Shown: positions 52,526 through 61,489, numbered from the stretch's first letter. The stretch: DNA of 64,000 bases from JASLEW01 sp035544895 (GCA_035544895.1 DASZZM010000055.1:62001-126000); one strand, 5' to 3'. Program-made: numbers and translations. The notes: a model not told the origin generated them from the sequence alone.

Positions 52526-53686
52526 TCAGGGGCAGTCGGCGAAGGCTTCGGTGTCGGTGACGGCGGCGGCGGTGTGACCGGCGGGGTTCGAGTAGGTCTT
52601 GAACTGGCCGGTCACGGTGTCGGTGACGGTGAGGGTGTACTGCACATTGGTGGTCGCGGCGGTGAACACCCAGGTGTGACGGTTGACCGGGCACCCGTCG
52701 AGGACCTTGACCAGCATCTCCCAGTTGCTGGGATCGAAAAACCAGAAGACCCCGGAGGTGCCGGAGACGGCCGGCGTCGCGCTGCCCTTGCCGCTCCCGC
52801 CCGAGAAGTCCTGCCAGCTCACCTCCACGCGGAAGCGGCCGCCGTTGAGGCAGAGATGGGCGGTATCCGCGACGCAGGTCGGAGGCGGCGCGGTGCTGTA
52901 GGTCTTCCCGACCACGAAGAGGAAGCCTTTCGACATCGACTCGGGCGGCCAGGAGCTGTGCCCGTAGCCGGCCTCGACGTCCTCCTCCCAGCTCACCCCG
53001 AGCCCGCTCCACTGCTGCTTGAGGGCGGCCTCGGCGCCGCCGATATAGTTGGGGTCGGTGGTGCCGTAGTACATGTGGATCGGTGCCTTGTAGGCGGGAT
53101 CGGCCACGCTCGGCACCGGATAGAACGGGGCCGACAGGCTAAACACCGCGCTGTACCTAGCGACCGTGCCGTAGGCCAGAAGGTAGGCGTAGGCCCCGCC
53201 CGCCGAATGGCCGGCGACGGCGATCCGGTTGGGGTCGACGTCGAGCTCGCCCTCCACCATCCGCAGCATCTCCCCGACCGTGCGGTCGTCGGCGGCCGTG
53301 CCCCATCCCAGCCCCGAGGACTGGGGCAGAGCCACGACGCACCCCGCCAGCTCCGCGGCCTGATAGACATAGGCGAGATAGCCTTCCGGGCTGCCCCCGG
53401 CGCCGTGGAAGAAGACAACGAGCGGCGCCTTGTGGGTCGGGTCGAGGCTGGCCGGGACGTAGCGCCAGAAATAAGAGCCGGTCGCGGGAACCGCGAACCT
53501 CTGCCATCCCTGGGAAGGAGCCGCGGCGGCCGCCGGCGCGAGCGCCGTCACCCCGAGCAGCACCAGGAGTCCAGGCGCCAGCCACCGCCGGCGCGGCCGC
53601 CCGCCCGGACGGGATTCCGGCTTCACGGCGCTGTAGCAGAGATGGCCTGAGAGATGATCTGAGAGCTGGGGCCTACGCACTAGCAT
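52526..53686 (-). CDS. Secreted PHB-depolymerase-like esterase with FWFF-type C-terminal domain
   Basis: Up to 386 residues; a GTG at 53626 is a tidier start, since the signal peptide core (WLAPGLLVLLGVTALAPA) begins near residue 36. The catalytic domain has VVFFHGAGGSPEGYLA (oxyanion hole), RIAVAGHSAGGAYAYLLA (Ser nucleophile) and AGYGHSSWPPE (candidate His). After CVADTAHLCLNGGRFRVEVS comes a beta domain (about residues 280-386) with GVFWFFDPSNWEMLVKVLDG, FTAATTNVQYTLTVTDTVTG and DTEAFADCP, a C-terminal module seen in many exported acidobacterial proteins. It probably anchors or binds surfaces; its function is unknown. Confidence 0.83.
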   Translation of the reverse strand: MLVRRPQLSDHLSGHLCYSAVKPESRPGGRPRRRWLAPGLLVLLGVTALAPAAAAAPSQGWQRFAVPATGSYFWRYVPASLDPTHKAPLVVFFHGAGGSPEGYLAYVYQAAELAGCVVALPQSSGLGWGTAADDRTVGEMLRMVEGELDVDPNRIAVAGHSAGGAYAYLLAYGTVARYSAVFSLSAPFYPVPSVADPAYKAPIHMYYGTTDPNYIGGAEAALKQQWSGLGVSWEEDVEAGYGHSSWPPESMSKGFLFVVGKTYSTAPPPTCVADTAHLCLNGGRFRVEVSWQDFSGGSGKGSATPAVSGTSGVFWFFDPSNWEMLVKVLDGCPVNRHTWVFTAATTNVQYTLTVTDTVTGQFKTYSNPAGHTAAAVTDTEAFADCP

Positions 53687-54131
53687 TCCCTGCTACCTGC
53701 CGCCGCAGCCGCGCCAGGAACGGCTCACCCCATTCCCGCATCCGCTCCTCGAGGCGCGCGGTGCAGTCGCACTCCGCGCACGCCCAGGGCTCCTCCCCGC
53801 TCAGGTCCCGGCAACGCCTGCGGCTGTGCGCATCCTGCACGCGCACCAGCTCGAAGTACTCCTCCCAGTACGCCCGCTCCTCGGCAAGCGGGGTGTCACA
53901 GAAGCACACCTCCACCCACTTCGCCACTCCCTCGGCAGCCGCGGACGCGGCACCGCACCGACCCTCCCCGGCCGCCCGGCCGCCTGGACCGGCCACCGCG
54001 CGCGCCAGCTCCATGTTTCTCGCGTACTCGTCCCCGGCGACCGAGCCCCGCCCCAAGGACCCATTCTCGATCGCCCGCAACAAGGCCGCCTCGCGGCCCG
54101 CTCGCACCCGTGCGGTAACCAGGTAACGCAT
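53673..54131 (-). CDS. Cys-rich conserved hypothetical protein
   Basis: A 152-residue protein starting at ATG 54131 (RYLVTARVRAGREAALL). It has the phrases GSLGRGSVAGDEYARNMELA, KWVEVCFCDTPLAEERAYWE, YFELVRVQDAHSRRRCRDLS and EPWACAECDCTARLEERMRE. The six Cys in CFC, RRC and CAECDC could bind zinc. I recognise it as a widely conserved uncharacterised family but cannot name it. A Gly/Ala-rich insert (about residues 45-68) looks like a lineage-specific expansion. It overlaps the esterase start by 14 nt, or leaves a gap if the esterase starts at GTG 53626. Confidence 0.72.
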   Translation of the reverse strand: MRYLVTARVRAGREAALLRAIENGSLGRGSVAGDEYARNMELARAVAGPGGRAAGEGRCGAASAAAEGVAKWVEVCFCDTPLAEERAYWEEYFELVRVQDAHSRRRCRDLSGEEPWACAECDCTARLEERMREWGEPFLARLRRQVAGNASA

Positions 54132-54336
54132 TGTCCTGATAGTAGCAGCCCAGGCTTGGCGGCGCATCTTGCCCGCTCATCAAGCTCATGGAGATTTACG
54201 CCAGGGCCTTGCGCGGCCGGTGGGAGGCAGGCGACAATAGCTGCGGGATGCCGCTTCGCGCGGCGCGCTCTCGTCCTACCGTTCACTCCTTTCTTCTCGC
54301 CACCTTGAACTTTCATCTACGCGCATCGGAGCAAAC

Positions 54337-56292
54337 TTGACCCGAAGAATGCTGATCAACGCGCAGCGTCCGGAAGAGCTGCGCATCGCCATTGCGGACG
54401 GCCACCTCCTGGAGAACTTCCAGGTCGACGTCGCCGAGTCCGGACTGACCCGCGGCAACATCTACCGCGGAACCATCGTCAACATCCAGCCCAGCCTCAA
54501 CGCCGCTTTCATCGACTACGGCGAGGAGCGCCATGGCTTCCTGGCCATCCAGGACGTGGTGCCGGAGGCCTATTACCGGCAGCCGCGCGGCGGCCAGCCG
54601 CGGATCGAGGACGTGCTCGAGCGCGGCAAGCCGATCGTGGTGCAGGTGGCCAGGGACGCGGTGGACCAGAAGGGAGCCGCGCTGACCACCAGCCTGTCGC
54701 TGGCCGGCCGCTACCTGGTGCTGACGCCGTTCGACGAGACCCGCGGCGTGTCGCGCAAAGTCGAGGAAGAGGAGACGCGACGGAAGCTCAAATCCCTGGC
54801 CGCCAACCTTGAGCTGCCGCCCGGCTGCGGCGTCATCGTCCGCACCAACTCCCTGGACCAGAGCAAGACCGCCATCAGCCGCGACCTCTCCGCCCTGCTG
54901 CGCCTGTGGAAGAGGGTCCAGGATGCGGCGCTGTCCGGCAAGGGAAGCCGTCTCCTCTACAGCGATCAGGATCTCATCGTGCAGGCGCTGCGCGATCATC
55001 TCGACGCCACGATCGCGGAAGTGATCGTCGACGACGACGCGGCCTTCCAGAAGGCGGAAGCCTACATGCGCGCCTTCATGCCGCGCGCCAAGACGAGCCT
55101 GGTGCGCTACGCCGAGCGCGTTCCCCTGTTCAGCCGCTTCGACCTGGAGCCGCAGATCGAGCGCATCTACGAGCGCCGGGTGGAGCTGCCGAGCGGCGGC
55201 TCGATCGTCATCGACTCGACCGAAGCGCTGATCGCCATCGACGTCAACTCGGGGCGCTCGACGCGCGCCGCCACCCAGGAGGAGACCGCGGTCAATACCA
55301 ACCTGGAGGCCGCCGGCGAGGTGGCCAGGCAGCTCCGGCTGCGCGACCTCGGCGGCCTCATCGTCGTCGACTTCATCGACATGCGCTCGTCCAAGAACCA
55401 GCGGCGCATCGAGAAAACCCTGCGCGAGGCGATGAAGGCGGACAAGGCGCGCTCGACGGTCGGCCGCATCAGCGCCAACGGGCTGCTCGAGATCAACCGC
55501 CAGCGCATCAAGAAGGCGCTGCAGGTGCGCACCCACCGCCCCTGCCCCACTTGCGGCGGCGCCGGGCGGCTGCCCAGCCCGGAGGCGGTGACCTTGAGCC
55601 TGCTGCGGAGGGTCGAGGCCCGTGCGGCCTCCGGGCTCATCCAGGGCGTGCGCATCGCCCTCCATCCCGAGCTTGCCGACGCCATGCAGAACAGCCGCCG
55701 CCAGGAGCTGGCAGAGCTCGAGCGGGAGTTCGACCTCGAGATCCAGATCATCGCCGCCGCGGGACTGCACCGGCCCGATGAGCAGATCGAGTGGTTCAAG
55801 CGCGAGAGGCCGGCCCGCCCCCCCCGCCGCCCCAAGCCCGTTCCGGTGACCCTTCAGCCTTCGGACCTCGCCCTGCCCGAGCCGGGGGAGGAACCGGACG
55901 CCGGCAACGGAAAGGGCATCGCGGAGGCGGCTCCTGACGCCCAGGAAATGCCGCGCAAGCGCCGCCGCGGCGGCCGCAAGCGCAAGAGGGCGCCTGCCCT
56001 CCACGCCGGCGCAGAAAAGGCCGATGCGGGTCCCGGCTCCCGGACAGATGCCTGGGCCGATGCCCCGCCTTCCCTTGCGGCCGCGGGCGAGAATCGTGCC
56101 GCCGCCGAGCGGCCTTCGGCAGACGCGGCGGACCGCGGCGAGCGGTCTGCCGAGCCTGCCGGCGGCGAGACCCTTGCCGGGCAAGCTCTCGATGGACAGC
56201 AACTTCCGCCGACGTCCGGCGCCGCCAGACGTCCGCGCCGGCGGCGCAGGCGCCGCGGTGGCGCCGGCGGCGGGTCTGCCTCTGCTTCTTGA
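54337..56292 (+). CDS. rne: Ribonuclease E/G family endoribonuclease
   Basis: A 651-residue RNase E/G. It starts at TTG 54337; the resulting TRRMLINAQRPEELRIAIAD matches the E. coli RNase E start better than ATG 54349. An S1 domain (about residues 37-120, GNIYRGTIVNIQPSLNAAFI, HGFLAIQDV) is followed by the catalytic core with ALIAIDVNSGRST (Asp) and LGGLIVVDFIDMRSSKNQ (Asp), and the zinc-link RPCPTCGGAGR. The C-terminal 150 residues are disordered and strongly basic at two spots (RKRRRGGRKRKRAP, RRPRRRRRRRGG), likely RNA-binding. It handles mRNA decay and rRNA/tRNA processing. Upstream of the tol operon. Confidence 0.93.
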   Translation: MTRRMLINAQRPEELRIAIADGHLLENFQVDVAESGLTRGNIYRGTIVNIQPSLNAAFIDYGEERHGFLAIQDVVPEAYYRQPRGGQPRIEDVLERGKPIVVQVARDAVDQKGAALTTSLSLAGRYLVLTPFDETRGVSRKVEEEETRRKLKSLAANLELPPGCGVIVRTNSLDQSKTAISRDLSALLRLWKRVQDAALSGKGSRLLYSDQDLIVQALRDHLDATIAEVIVDDDAAFQKAEAYMRAFMPRAKTSLVRYAERVPLFSRFDLEPQIERIYERRVELPSGGSIVIDSTEALIAIDVNSGRSTRAATQEETAVNTNLEAAGEVARQLRLRDLGGLIVVDFIDMRSSKNQRRIEKTLREAMKADKARSTVGRISANGLLEINRQRIKKALQVRTHRPCPTCGGAGRLPSPEAVTLSLLRRVEARAASGLIQGVRIALHPELADAMQNSRRQELAELEREFDLEIQIIAAAGLHRPDEQIEWFKRERPARPPRRPKPVPVTLQPSDLALPEPGEEPDAGNGKGIAEAAPDAQEMPRKRRRGGRKRKRAPALHAGAEKADAGPGSRTDAWADAPPSLAAAGENRAAAERPSADAADRGERSAEPAGGETLAGQALDGQQLPPTSGAARRPRRRRRRRGGAGGGSASAS

Positions 56293-56435
56293 GCGTCTAC
56301 CGGATTACCCCCCGCACGGCAGCGTCGTTTGGAGAGCGCGCCGGGGGCATGTTACGGTGGCCGCGCCGCCGAGCGGCTGCCTTGGTCGTCGGAGCCATGG
56401 GAGTCATTGGAATCATTGGAGCCATGGGATCGCGA

Positions 56436-57164
56436 ATGGGATGGATTTCGCTTCTGCTGTTCCAGCCGGTGCCGGCACAGGCGCCCGGGCTATTCGACTT
56501 CTTCCGCGAGTCAACTCCGGTTGCAAAGCTCGTCCTCGGCATCCTGGCGGTGTTCTCGTTGATCTCGTGGGCCATCATCATCGGCAAGTTCGCGCAGATG
56601 AGCCGCGCCGACCGCCAGAGCCGCGAGTTCCTGGAGGCGTTTCACCGCAGCCATCGCTTCAGCGAGGTCAATGCCCTGGCGACGCGCCTGCGCGCCTCGC
56701 CCCTGGTCGGCATCTTCCAGGCCGGCTACGCCGAGATCGACAGCCAGATCAAGAGCGCCCACGACGGCGATCCGGGGGCCGACAAGCGCGGTTACCGCAT
56801 CACCTCGCTGCCGGCGCTCGAGCGCACCCTGGCCCGCGCTTCGGCGGTCGAGCTGCGCGCGGTGGCACGCTGGACGCCGTTTCTCGCCAGCACGGCCTCG
56901 GCCTCGCCCTTCATCGGCCTCTTCGGCACGGTCTGGGGGATCATGGTGGCCTTCCGCGAGATCGGATTGTCGGGCTCGACCTCGATCGTCTCGGTCGCCC
57001 CCGGCATCGCCGAGGCGTTGATCAACACCGCGGCCGGCCTCGCCGCCGCCATCCCGGCGCTGATCGCCTACAACTATTTCGCGCAGCGCAGCCGGCTCCT
57101 GCGCGCGCGCATGGAGGACTTCGTCATGGAGTTCCTCAATCTGGCCGAGCGGAATTTCACGTGA
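56436..57164 (+). CDS. tolQ: TolQ/ExbB-type proton channel subunit
   Basis: A 242-residue inner-membrane protein from ATG 56436 with three transmembrane segments: LVLGILAVFSLISWAIIIGK, then TASASPFIGLFGTVWGIMVA and GIAEALINTAAGLAAAIPALIAYN (shown in part). These match TolQ/ExbB, including the conserved TAAGL/AIPA region lining the proton path. The frame is open back to a TTG at 56289 overlapping the rne stop; the extra residues contain a GAMGVIGIIGAMG simple repeat and lack family similarity, so the internal ATG is preferred. First gene of the tol operon, followed 14 bp later by tolR. Confidence 0.9.
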   Translation: MGWISLLLFQPVPAQAPGLFDFFRESTPVAKLVLGILAVFSLISWAIIIGKFAQMSRADRQSREFLEAFHRSHRFSEVNALATRLRASPLVGIFQAGYAEIDSQIKSAHDGDPGADKRGYRITSLPALERTLARASAVELRAVARWTPFLASTASASPFIGLFGTVWGIMVAFREIGLSGSTSIVSVAPGIAEALINTAAGLAAAIPALIAYNYFAQRSRLLRARMEDFVMEFLNLAERNFT

Positions 57165-57178
57165 GGGAGTAGAGACCA

Positions 57179-57622
57179 ATGGCCTTCAATTCGCGTGGAG
57201 CGGGCGAGGGCGGCGACGACGACGTGATGAGTGACATCAACGTCACGCCGCTCGTAGACGTCATGTTGGTGCTGCTCATCATCTTCATGGTCACCGCCCC
57301 CATGCTGCACCAGGGCATCGAAGTGGCGTTGCCGCGCGCCGGGGCCAAGAACCTGCCGCTCAAGGCGCAGGACCCGCTGGTGCTCTCGATCAACCGCTTC
57401 GGAGCGGTCTTCGTGCGCGAGCGCGCGGTCCCGATCGACCAGCTCGTCGACCAGGTCAAGTCCCAGATGGCGGGGAGGGAAGACGACACCGTCTTCCTCA
57501 AGGGCGACCGCGACGTGCCGTACGGCAAGGTCATCGAGGTGCTCGACCGCCTGCACCGCGGCGGCATCGTCCACGTCGGCATGGTCACCGAGCGCCCGCC
57601 GCGCGGCGGCGGACGGAGATAG
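57179..57622 (+). CDS. tolR: TolR/ExbD-type biopolymer transport protein
   Basis: A 147-residue protein: short cytoplasmic start (GEGGDDDVMSDINVTPLVDV), one transmembrane helix with the essential Asp (PLVDVMLVLLIIFMVTAPML, Asp near residue 27), and a periplasmic domain (VALPRAGAKNLPLKAQDPLV, VFLKGDRDVPYGKVIEVLDR). This is the TolR/ExbD pattern; the Asp takes part in proton-driven energisation with TolQ. It precedes a tolA-like gene by 3 bp. ATG 57179 follows GGGAG. Confidence 0.93.
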   Translation: MAFNSRGAGEGGDDDVMSDINVTPLVDVMLVLLIIFMVTAPMLHQGIEVALPRAGAKNLPLKAQDPLVLSINRFGAVFVRERAVPIDQLVDQVKSQMAGREDDTVFLKGDRDVPYGKVIEVLDRLHRGGIVHVGMVTERPPRGGGRR

Positions 57623-57625
57623 TCC

Positions 57626-58504
57626 TTGGATCTAGCGGTCGACCAGGTCCTCTCCGAGCGGTCCGGCCGCGCGACGCGCGCCGCGGAGGTAGCGAGCCTG
57701 GCGCTTGCGGCGCTCCTGCATGCCGCGGTCGTCGCCGCCGTCGTGTTCGTGTCGCGCCTCGCGCCGCACCCGCCACCGCTCGATTACGTGGCGGTGCAGG
57801 TGATTCCGGCCCAGGCCCTGGGAGTCCCGAATCCGCCGAGCGAGCCACGCCAGGCGCCGCGCCGCGCTCTGCCGGAGCCGCCCCCGCCCCCCCCCAAGGA
57901 GGCGCGGCCCGAGCCCGCCGCGCCGCCGCCGCCCAGCCGCCAGGCCCGCCAGGCCCCGGTGCTTCCCCAGCAGGTGCCCGACAAGCCGGAAAAGCGGCAG
58001 CCGAAGCCCAAACCAGAGCCTCCCGACAACCGTACCGATCCCACCGCCAAGCCCAAGGTCCTGCCGCCGCCGCGCGAGGTTCTGGCGCGCCGTCTCGGCG
58101 CCGCGGCCGACACCAAGCCGGAACCGCGGAACCAGCCCCCTGCCGACGAGGTCCCGGGCCGCCGCGGCGGACCGCGCGGCACCGCCACCGGCAAGGTTGC
58201 CGTGGGCTCCTCGATCGCCACGCTCGACAACCCTGACTTCACCTACGATTACTACCTGGCCCAGCTGGTGTCGCGCATCGACCAGAGCTGGACGCGGCCC
58301 CCGGTGGGCAGCGGCGTGCGCGCCGTCGTCTCCTTCCACATCCAACGCGACGGCTCGATCACCGATCTCGACGTGCGCGAGACCTCCGGCATCGAGGTAT
58401 TCGACCTTTCGGCCCTGCGCGCGGTGCAGAACGCCGCGCCCTTTCCGCCGTTGCCCAGGGCCTACACCCACGACTCCTTGGGCGTCAGCCTGATCGTCCG
58501 CTGA
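57626..58504 (+). CDS. TolA/TonB-type energy transducer with C-terminal TonB domain
   Basis: A 292-residue protein from TTG 57626. A single transmembrane helix lies at about residues 23-47 (ALAALLHAAVVAAVVFVSRL), then a Pro/Lys-rich periplasmic arm (about 70-180), then a TonB C-terminal domain: DYYLAQLVSRIDQSWTRPPV, VVSFHIQRDGSITDLDVRE and SALRAVQNAAPFPPLP. Its place between tolR and tolB indicates the TolA role, linking inner membrane energy to TolB/Pal at the outer membrane during cell division. The arm differs from the long helix of E. coli TolA. Confidence 0.88.
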   Translation: MDLAVDQVLSERSGRATRAAEVASLALAALLHAAVVAAVVFVSRLAPHPPPLDYVAVQVIPAQALGVPNPPSEPRQAPRRALPEPPPPPPKEARPEPAAPPPPSRQARQAPVLPQQVPDKPEKRQPKPKPEPPDNRTDPTAKPKVLPPPREVLARRLGAAADTKPEPRNQPPADEVPGRRGGPRGTATGKVAVGSSIATLDNPDFTYDYYLAQLVSRIDQSWTRPPVGSGVRAVVSFHIQRDGSITDLDVRETSGIEVFDLSALRAVQNAAPFPPLPRAYTHDSLGVSLIVR

Positions 58505-58519
58505 CCACCGAGAGGTGCC

Positions 58520-59908
58520 ATGAGACCGCGAGCCGCCATTCTCCTTCCCATCCTCGCCGGCCTGCTCCTGGCGGGACTGATCCTGCCCGGTCTGCTCTCC
58601 TCGAGCTCGGCCCAGGCCCGCCAGGCGGCCCAGCCTCCGGGCGGCGCGCCGCAGCCCACCCCGCCCACCCCTCCCAACGTGGTGATCGAGATCTCGCACG
58701 GGCAACACCCCAAGATCAAGCTCGCCATCCCGTCGTTCCGGGCGGGCGCGCTCGGCGGCGACCTTCAGCCGGCATCGCGCGAGCTCGAAGGCACGGTGCG
58801 AGCCGACCTCGACTTCTCCGGCTATTTCGACATCCTCGGCGCCGAAGCGTTCAGGCAGGTGGTCATCTCCGGAGACCTCCAGCGCGACCTGCCGGCCATT
58901 GCCACCCAGGGCAGCGAGGTCGCACTCTTCGGCGACATGCGCGCCGAAGGCGACAAGCTGGTTTTCGAGGGGCGTCTGTTCGACGTCGGCAGCGGCAAGA
59001 CCATCATCGCCAAGCGCTACCGCGGCCCGGCCAGCGTGGCGCGGCGCATGGCCCACACCTTCGCCGACGAGGTGGTCCGCTACCTGACCGGCACGCCTGG
59101 CATCGCGCTGTCGAGCATCGCCTTCACCTCCGACCGCACGGGCTTCAAAGAGATCTTCGTCATGGACTATGACGGACACAACCAGCGGCGCATCACCGGC
59201 CACCGCTCGATCTCGATGTCGCCGGCCTGGAGCCCGAGCGGTGACGCCCTCGCCTACACCTCGTTTCTCGGCGGCTCGCCCGGCATCTATCTTGCCGACC
59301 TGGCCACCGGCCAGAAGAAGCCCCTGGTGACCTCGGGCTCGCTCAACATCACGCCGAGCTTTTCGCCCGACGGCAACCAGATCACCTTCGCGCGGTCGGT
59401 CGAGGGCAACGTCGAGATCTTCACCGCGGACCGCAAGGGCGGCCGCTTGCGGCGCCTGACCACCTCTCCGGCGATCGACACCAACCCGGCCTGGAGCCCC
59501 AAGGGCGGGGAGATCGCCTTCACCTCGAACCGCGCCGGCAACCCGCACATCTACTTGATGGACGTCGAGGGCACCAACCAGCGCCGCATCACCTTCGACG
59601 GCACGTACAACGACGGCGCCGCCTGGAGCCCGGGCGGCGACCGCATCGCTTTCACCAGCCGGCGCGACGGCGTCTTCCAGATCGCCGTGGTCGACGTCGC
59701 ATCGCTCGAAACCAAAGTTCTGACCTCGGGCGGCGAGAGCGAGTCGCCGGCATTCTCGCCCGACGGCCGCAAGATCGTCTTTACCTCCCGGCGCGGCGGC
59801 AGCAAGCAGCTCTTCGTCATGGACGCCAAGGACGGCGGCAACCTTCGTCCTCTCACCGACGCCGGCAACAACGACATGGCCGACTGGTCCCGCCACACCG
59901 AGAAATAG
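58520..59908 (+). CDS. tolB: Tol-Pal system beta-propeller protein TolB
   Basis: A 462-residue periplasmic protein with a signal peptide (ILAGLLLAGLILPGLLSSSS then AQA). Residues about 50-190 form the TolB N-terminal domain (VVIEISHGQHPKIKLAIPSF, GTVRADLDFSGYFDIL). Then comes a six-bladed propeller built of PD40-type repeats: IAFTSDRTGFKEIFVMDYDG, SPAWSPSGDALAYTSF, TPSFSPDGNQITFARS, NPAWSPKGGEIAFTSNRAGN, AAWSPGGDRIAFTSRRDG and PAFSPDGRKIVFTSRRGG. It binds Pal and TolA. It follows the tolA-like gene by 15 bp. Confidence 0.95.
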   Translation: MRPRAAILLPILAGLLLAGLILPGLLSSSSAQARQAAQPPGGAPQPTPPTPPNVVIEISHGQHPKIKLAIPSFRAGALGGDLQPASRELEGTVRADLDFSGYFDILGAEAFRQVVISGDLQRDLPAIATQGSEVALFGDMRAEGDKLVFEGRLFDVGSGKTIIAKRYRGPASVARRMAHTFADEVVRYLTGTPGIALSSIAFTSDRTGFKEIFVMDYDGHNQRRITGHRSISMSPAWSPSGDALAYTSFLGGSPGIYLADLATGQKKPLVTSGSLNITPSFSPDGNQITFARSVEGNVEIFTADRKGGRLRRLTTSPAIDTNPAWSPKGGEIAFTSNRAGNPHIYLMDVEGTNQRRITFDGTYNDGAAWSPGGDRIAFTSRRDGVFQIAVVDVASLETKVLTSGGESESPAFSPDGRKIVFTSRRGGSKQLFVMDAKDGGNLRPLTDAGNNDMADWSRHTEK

Positions 59909-60049
59909 CTGCGTCGTTCTTACGAGCGCCAGCGGAAACCGCGCGGTACAAGCTCTTCTGCTACCATGGCGCTCTGCTATATTCGAGCCGAGACAGATCG
60001 TGTCACGAGGTGAAAACAGAAGGTTCCAGCGCGCGAGAGGAGAGAACGT

Positions 60050-60643
60050 ATGACCCGCAAGTGGTTGATCTGGATCGCCCTGCCGATCCTTGCCGCCTTC
60101 GTCTATGGCTGCCCGAAGAAGAAGCCGGCGACCAAGCCCTCCGACCTGAACGTCGAGACCACGACCATGCCGGCGCCCACCACGCCCACCACCGACATCA
60201 CCCCTCCGAAGACGACCCCGCCGCCCGCCGAGCCGAGCGTGGACCCGATGTCGTCGGAGGACCTGAGCGTCGTCAATGCCGAGCTGCGCAAGCGCGGCTT
60301 CAGCCCGGACGTCTATTTCGAATATGACGAGAGCAACCTGAGCGACGACGCCCGCGCCAAGCTGTCGCGCAACGCCGAGCTGCTCAAGACCCAACCCCGC
60401 TTGAGCGTCACCATCGAAGGGCATTGCGACGCGCGCGGCACCGCCGAATACAACCTTGCCCTGGGCGAGCGGCGAGCCAACGCGGCCAAGAGCTACCTCG
60501 CCTCGCTCGGCGTCGCGGCCGACCGCATGCGCACCATCAGCTACGGCAAGGAGCGGCCGGTGTGCAGCGAGCAGGACGAAAGCTGCTTTTCGCAGAACCG
60601 CCGCGCCCACATGGTCGTGACCAGCCGGACGACCGCGGGCTGA
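60050..60643 (+). CDS. pal: Peptidoglycan-associated lipoprotein Pal (OmpA family)
   Basis: A 197-residue lipoprotein: signal peptide ending in the lipobox FVYGC (Cys near residue 21), a Pro/Thr-rich linker, then an OmpA-like domain: PDVYFEYDESNLSDDARAKL, SVTIEGHCDARGTAEYNLAL, GERRANAAKSYLASLGV and CSEQDESCFSQNRRAHMVVT. The Asp and Arg of EGHCDARGT bind meso-diaminopimelate of peptidoglycan. It follows tolB after 141 bp and is followed by cpoB after 3 bp. A Cys pair near the C-terminus (CSEQDESC) may form a disulfide. Confidence 0.95.
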   Translation: MTRKWLIWIALPILAAFVYGCPKKKPATKPSDLNVETTTMPAPTTPTTDITPPKTTPPPAEPSVDPMSSEDLSVVNAELRKRGFSPDVYFEYDESNLSDDARAKLSRNAELLKTQPRLSVTIEGHCDARGTAEYNLALGERRANAAKSYLASLGVAADRMRTISYGKERPVCSEQDESCFSQNRRAHMVVTSRTTAG

Positions 60644-60646
60644 CGA

Positions 60647-61489
60647 ATGGTTGCCCGCCGCGGCTTCTCCCGGGCCCTGTCCTTCGCCGGCGGCGCGGCG
60701 CTTGCGCTCGCCGCCGGAGGCTGCGTCTCGACCTCGGACATCGAAGGGCTGCGCTCGCAGATCTCGGATGTCCAGCGCCAGGTCCTGCAAGTGCAGAAGC
60801 AGGGGTCGAGCAAGGAGGAGGTGTCGAGCCTCGAGGCCTCGATCGGCAAGCAGATGGGGTCGCTGCTCAAGACCGAGGCCGACATGCAGGTCAAGCTCCA
60901 GGACCTCTCGGCCCAGCTCGAAGCGCTGCAGGCCAAGCTCGAGGACACCAACTTCCGCTTGACCCAGCTCTCGCAGCAGATCGCGGCGACCAACCAGGAG
61001 CTCAAGGGTTTCCGCGGCGCGCGCCCGGAAAGCGATGCCGCGCCGGGCGCGGCTCCTCCGGCTGCAGGTCCTGCGCCCTCGCCGGCGGCCGGGAGCAACG
61101 GCGGCGATCCCCAGTCGCTCTACAACGCGGCTTACAGCGACTACACCAAGGGTAGCTATGACCTGGCGATGCGCGGCTTCCAGCAGTACGTGGAGAGTTT
61201 TCCCAACACTCCCCTGGCGGCCAATGCGACCTATTGGATCGGCGAGTGCTACTACCGGCAGAGACGTTACCGCCAGGCCATCGAGCAGTACGACACCGTG
61301 ATCAACCGCTTCCTGCGCAGCGACAAGATGGCAAGCGCGCTGCTCAAGAAGGGTTATGCGCACCTCGAGCTGGGCGAGCGGTCTCAGGGAGTCGTCCAGC
61401 TTCGGCACGTGCTGCGCCAGTTCCCGACCAGCGACGAGGCGAACCTGGCCCGCCAGCGCCTGCGCGAAATCGGGATTGACGCCAGGTAG
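60647..61489 (+). CDS. cpoB: Tol-Pal associated TPR lipoprotein CpoB (YbgF)
   Basis: A 280-residue protein with a lipobox-like AAGGC (Cys near residue 25). A coiled coil (about residues 30-120, with IEGLRSQISDVQRQVLQVQK and LSAQLEALQAKLEDTNFRLT) precedes a Pro/Ala linker and three TPR units: QSLYNAAYSDYTKGSYDLAM, NATYWIGECYYRQRRYRQAI and ALLKKGYAHLELGERSQGVV. This is the YbgF/CpoB layout. E. coli CpoB links Tol-Pal to peptidoglycan synthesis at the division site. It is the last gene of the tol operon. Confidence 0.92.
   Translation: MVARRGFSRALSFAGGAALALAAGGCVSTSDIEGLRSQISDVQRQVLQVQKQGSSKEEVSSLEASIGKQMGSLLKTEADMQVKLQDLSAQLEALQAKLEDTNFRLTQLSQQIAATNQELKGFRGARPESDAAPGAAPPAAGPAPSPAAGSNGGDPQSLYNAAYSDYTKGSYDLAMRGFQQYVESFPNTPLAANATYWIGECYYRQRRYRQAIEQYDTVINRFLRSDKMASALLKKGYAHLELGERSQGVVQLRHVLRQFPTSDEANLARQRLREIGIDAR

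Noticed and set aside
57632..61408. 1258-residue minus-strand frame opposite the tol operon
   Set aside because: Antisense of well-recognised tolA-like, tolB, pal and cpoB genes; no motifs of its own.
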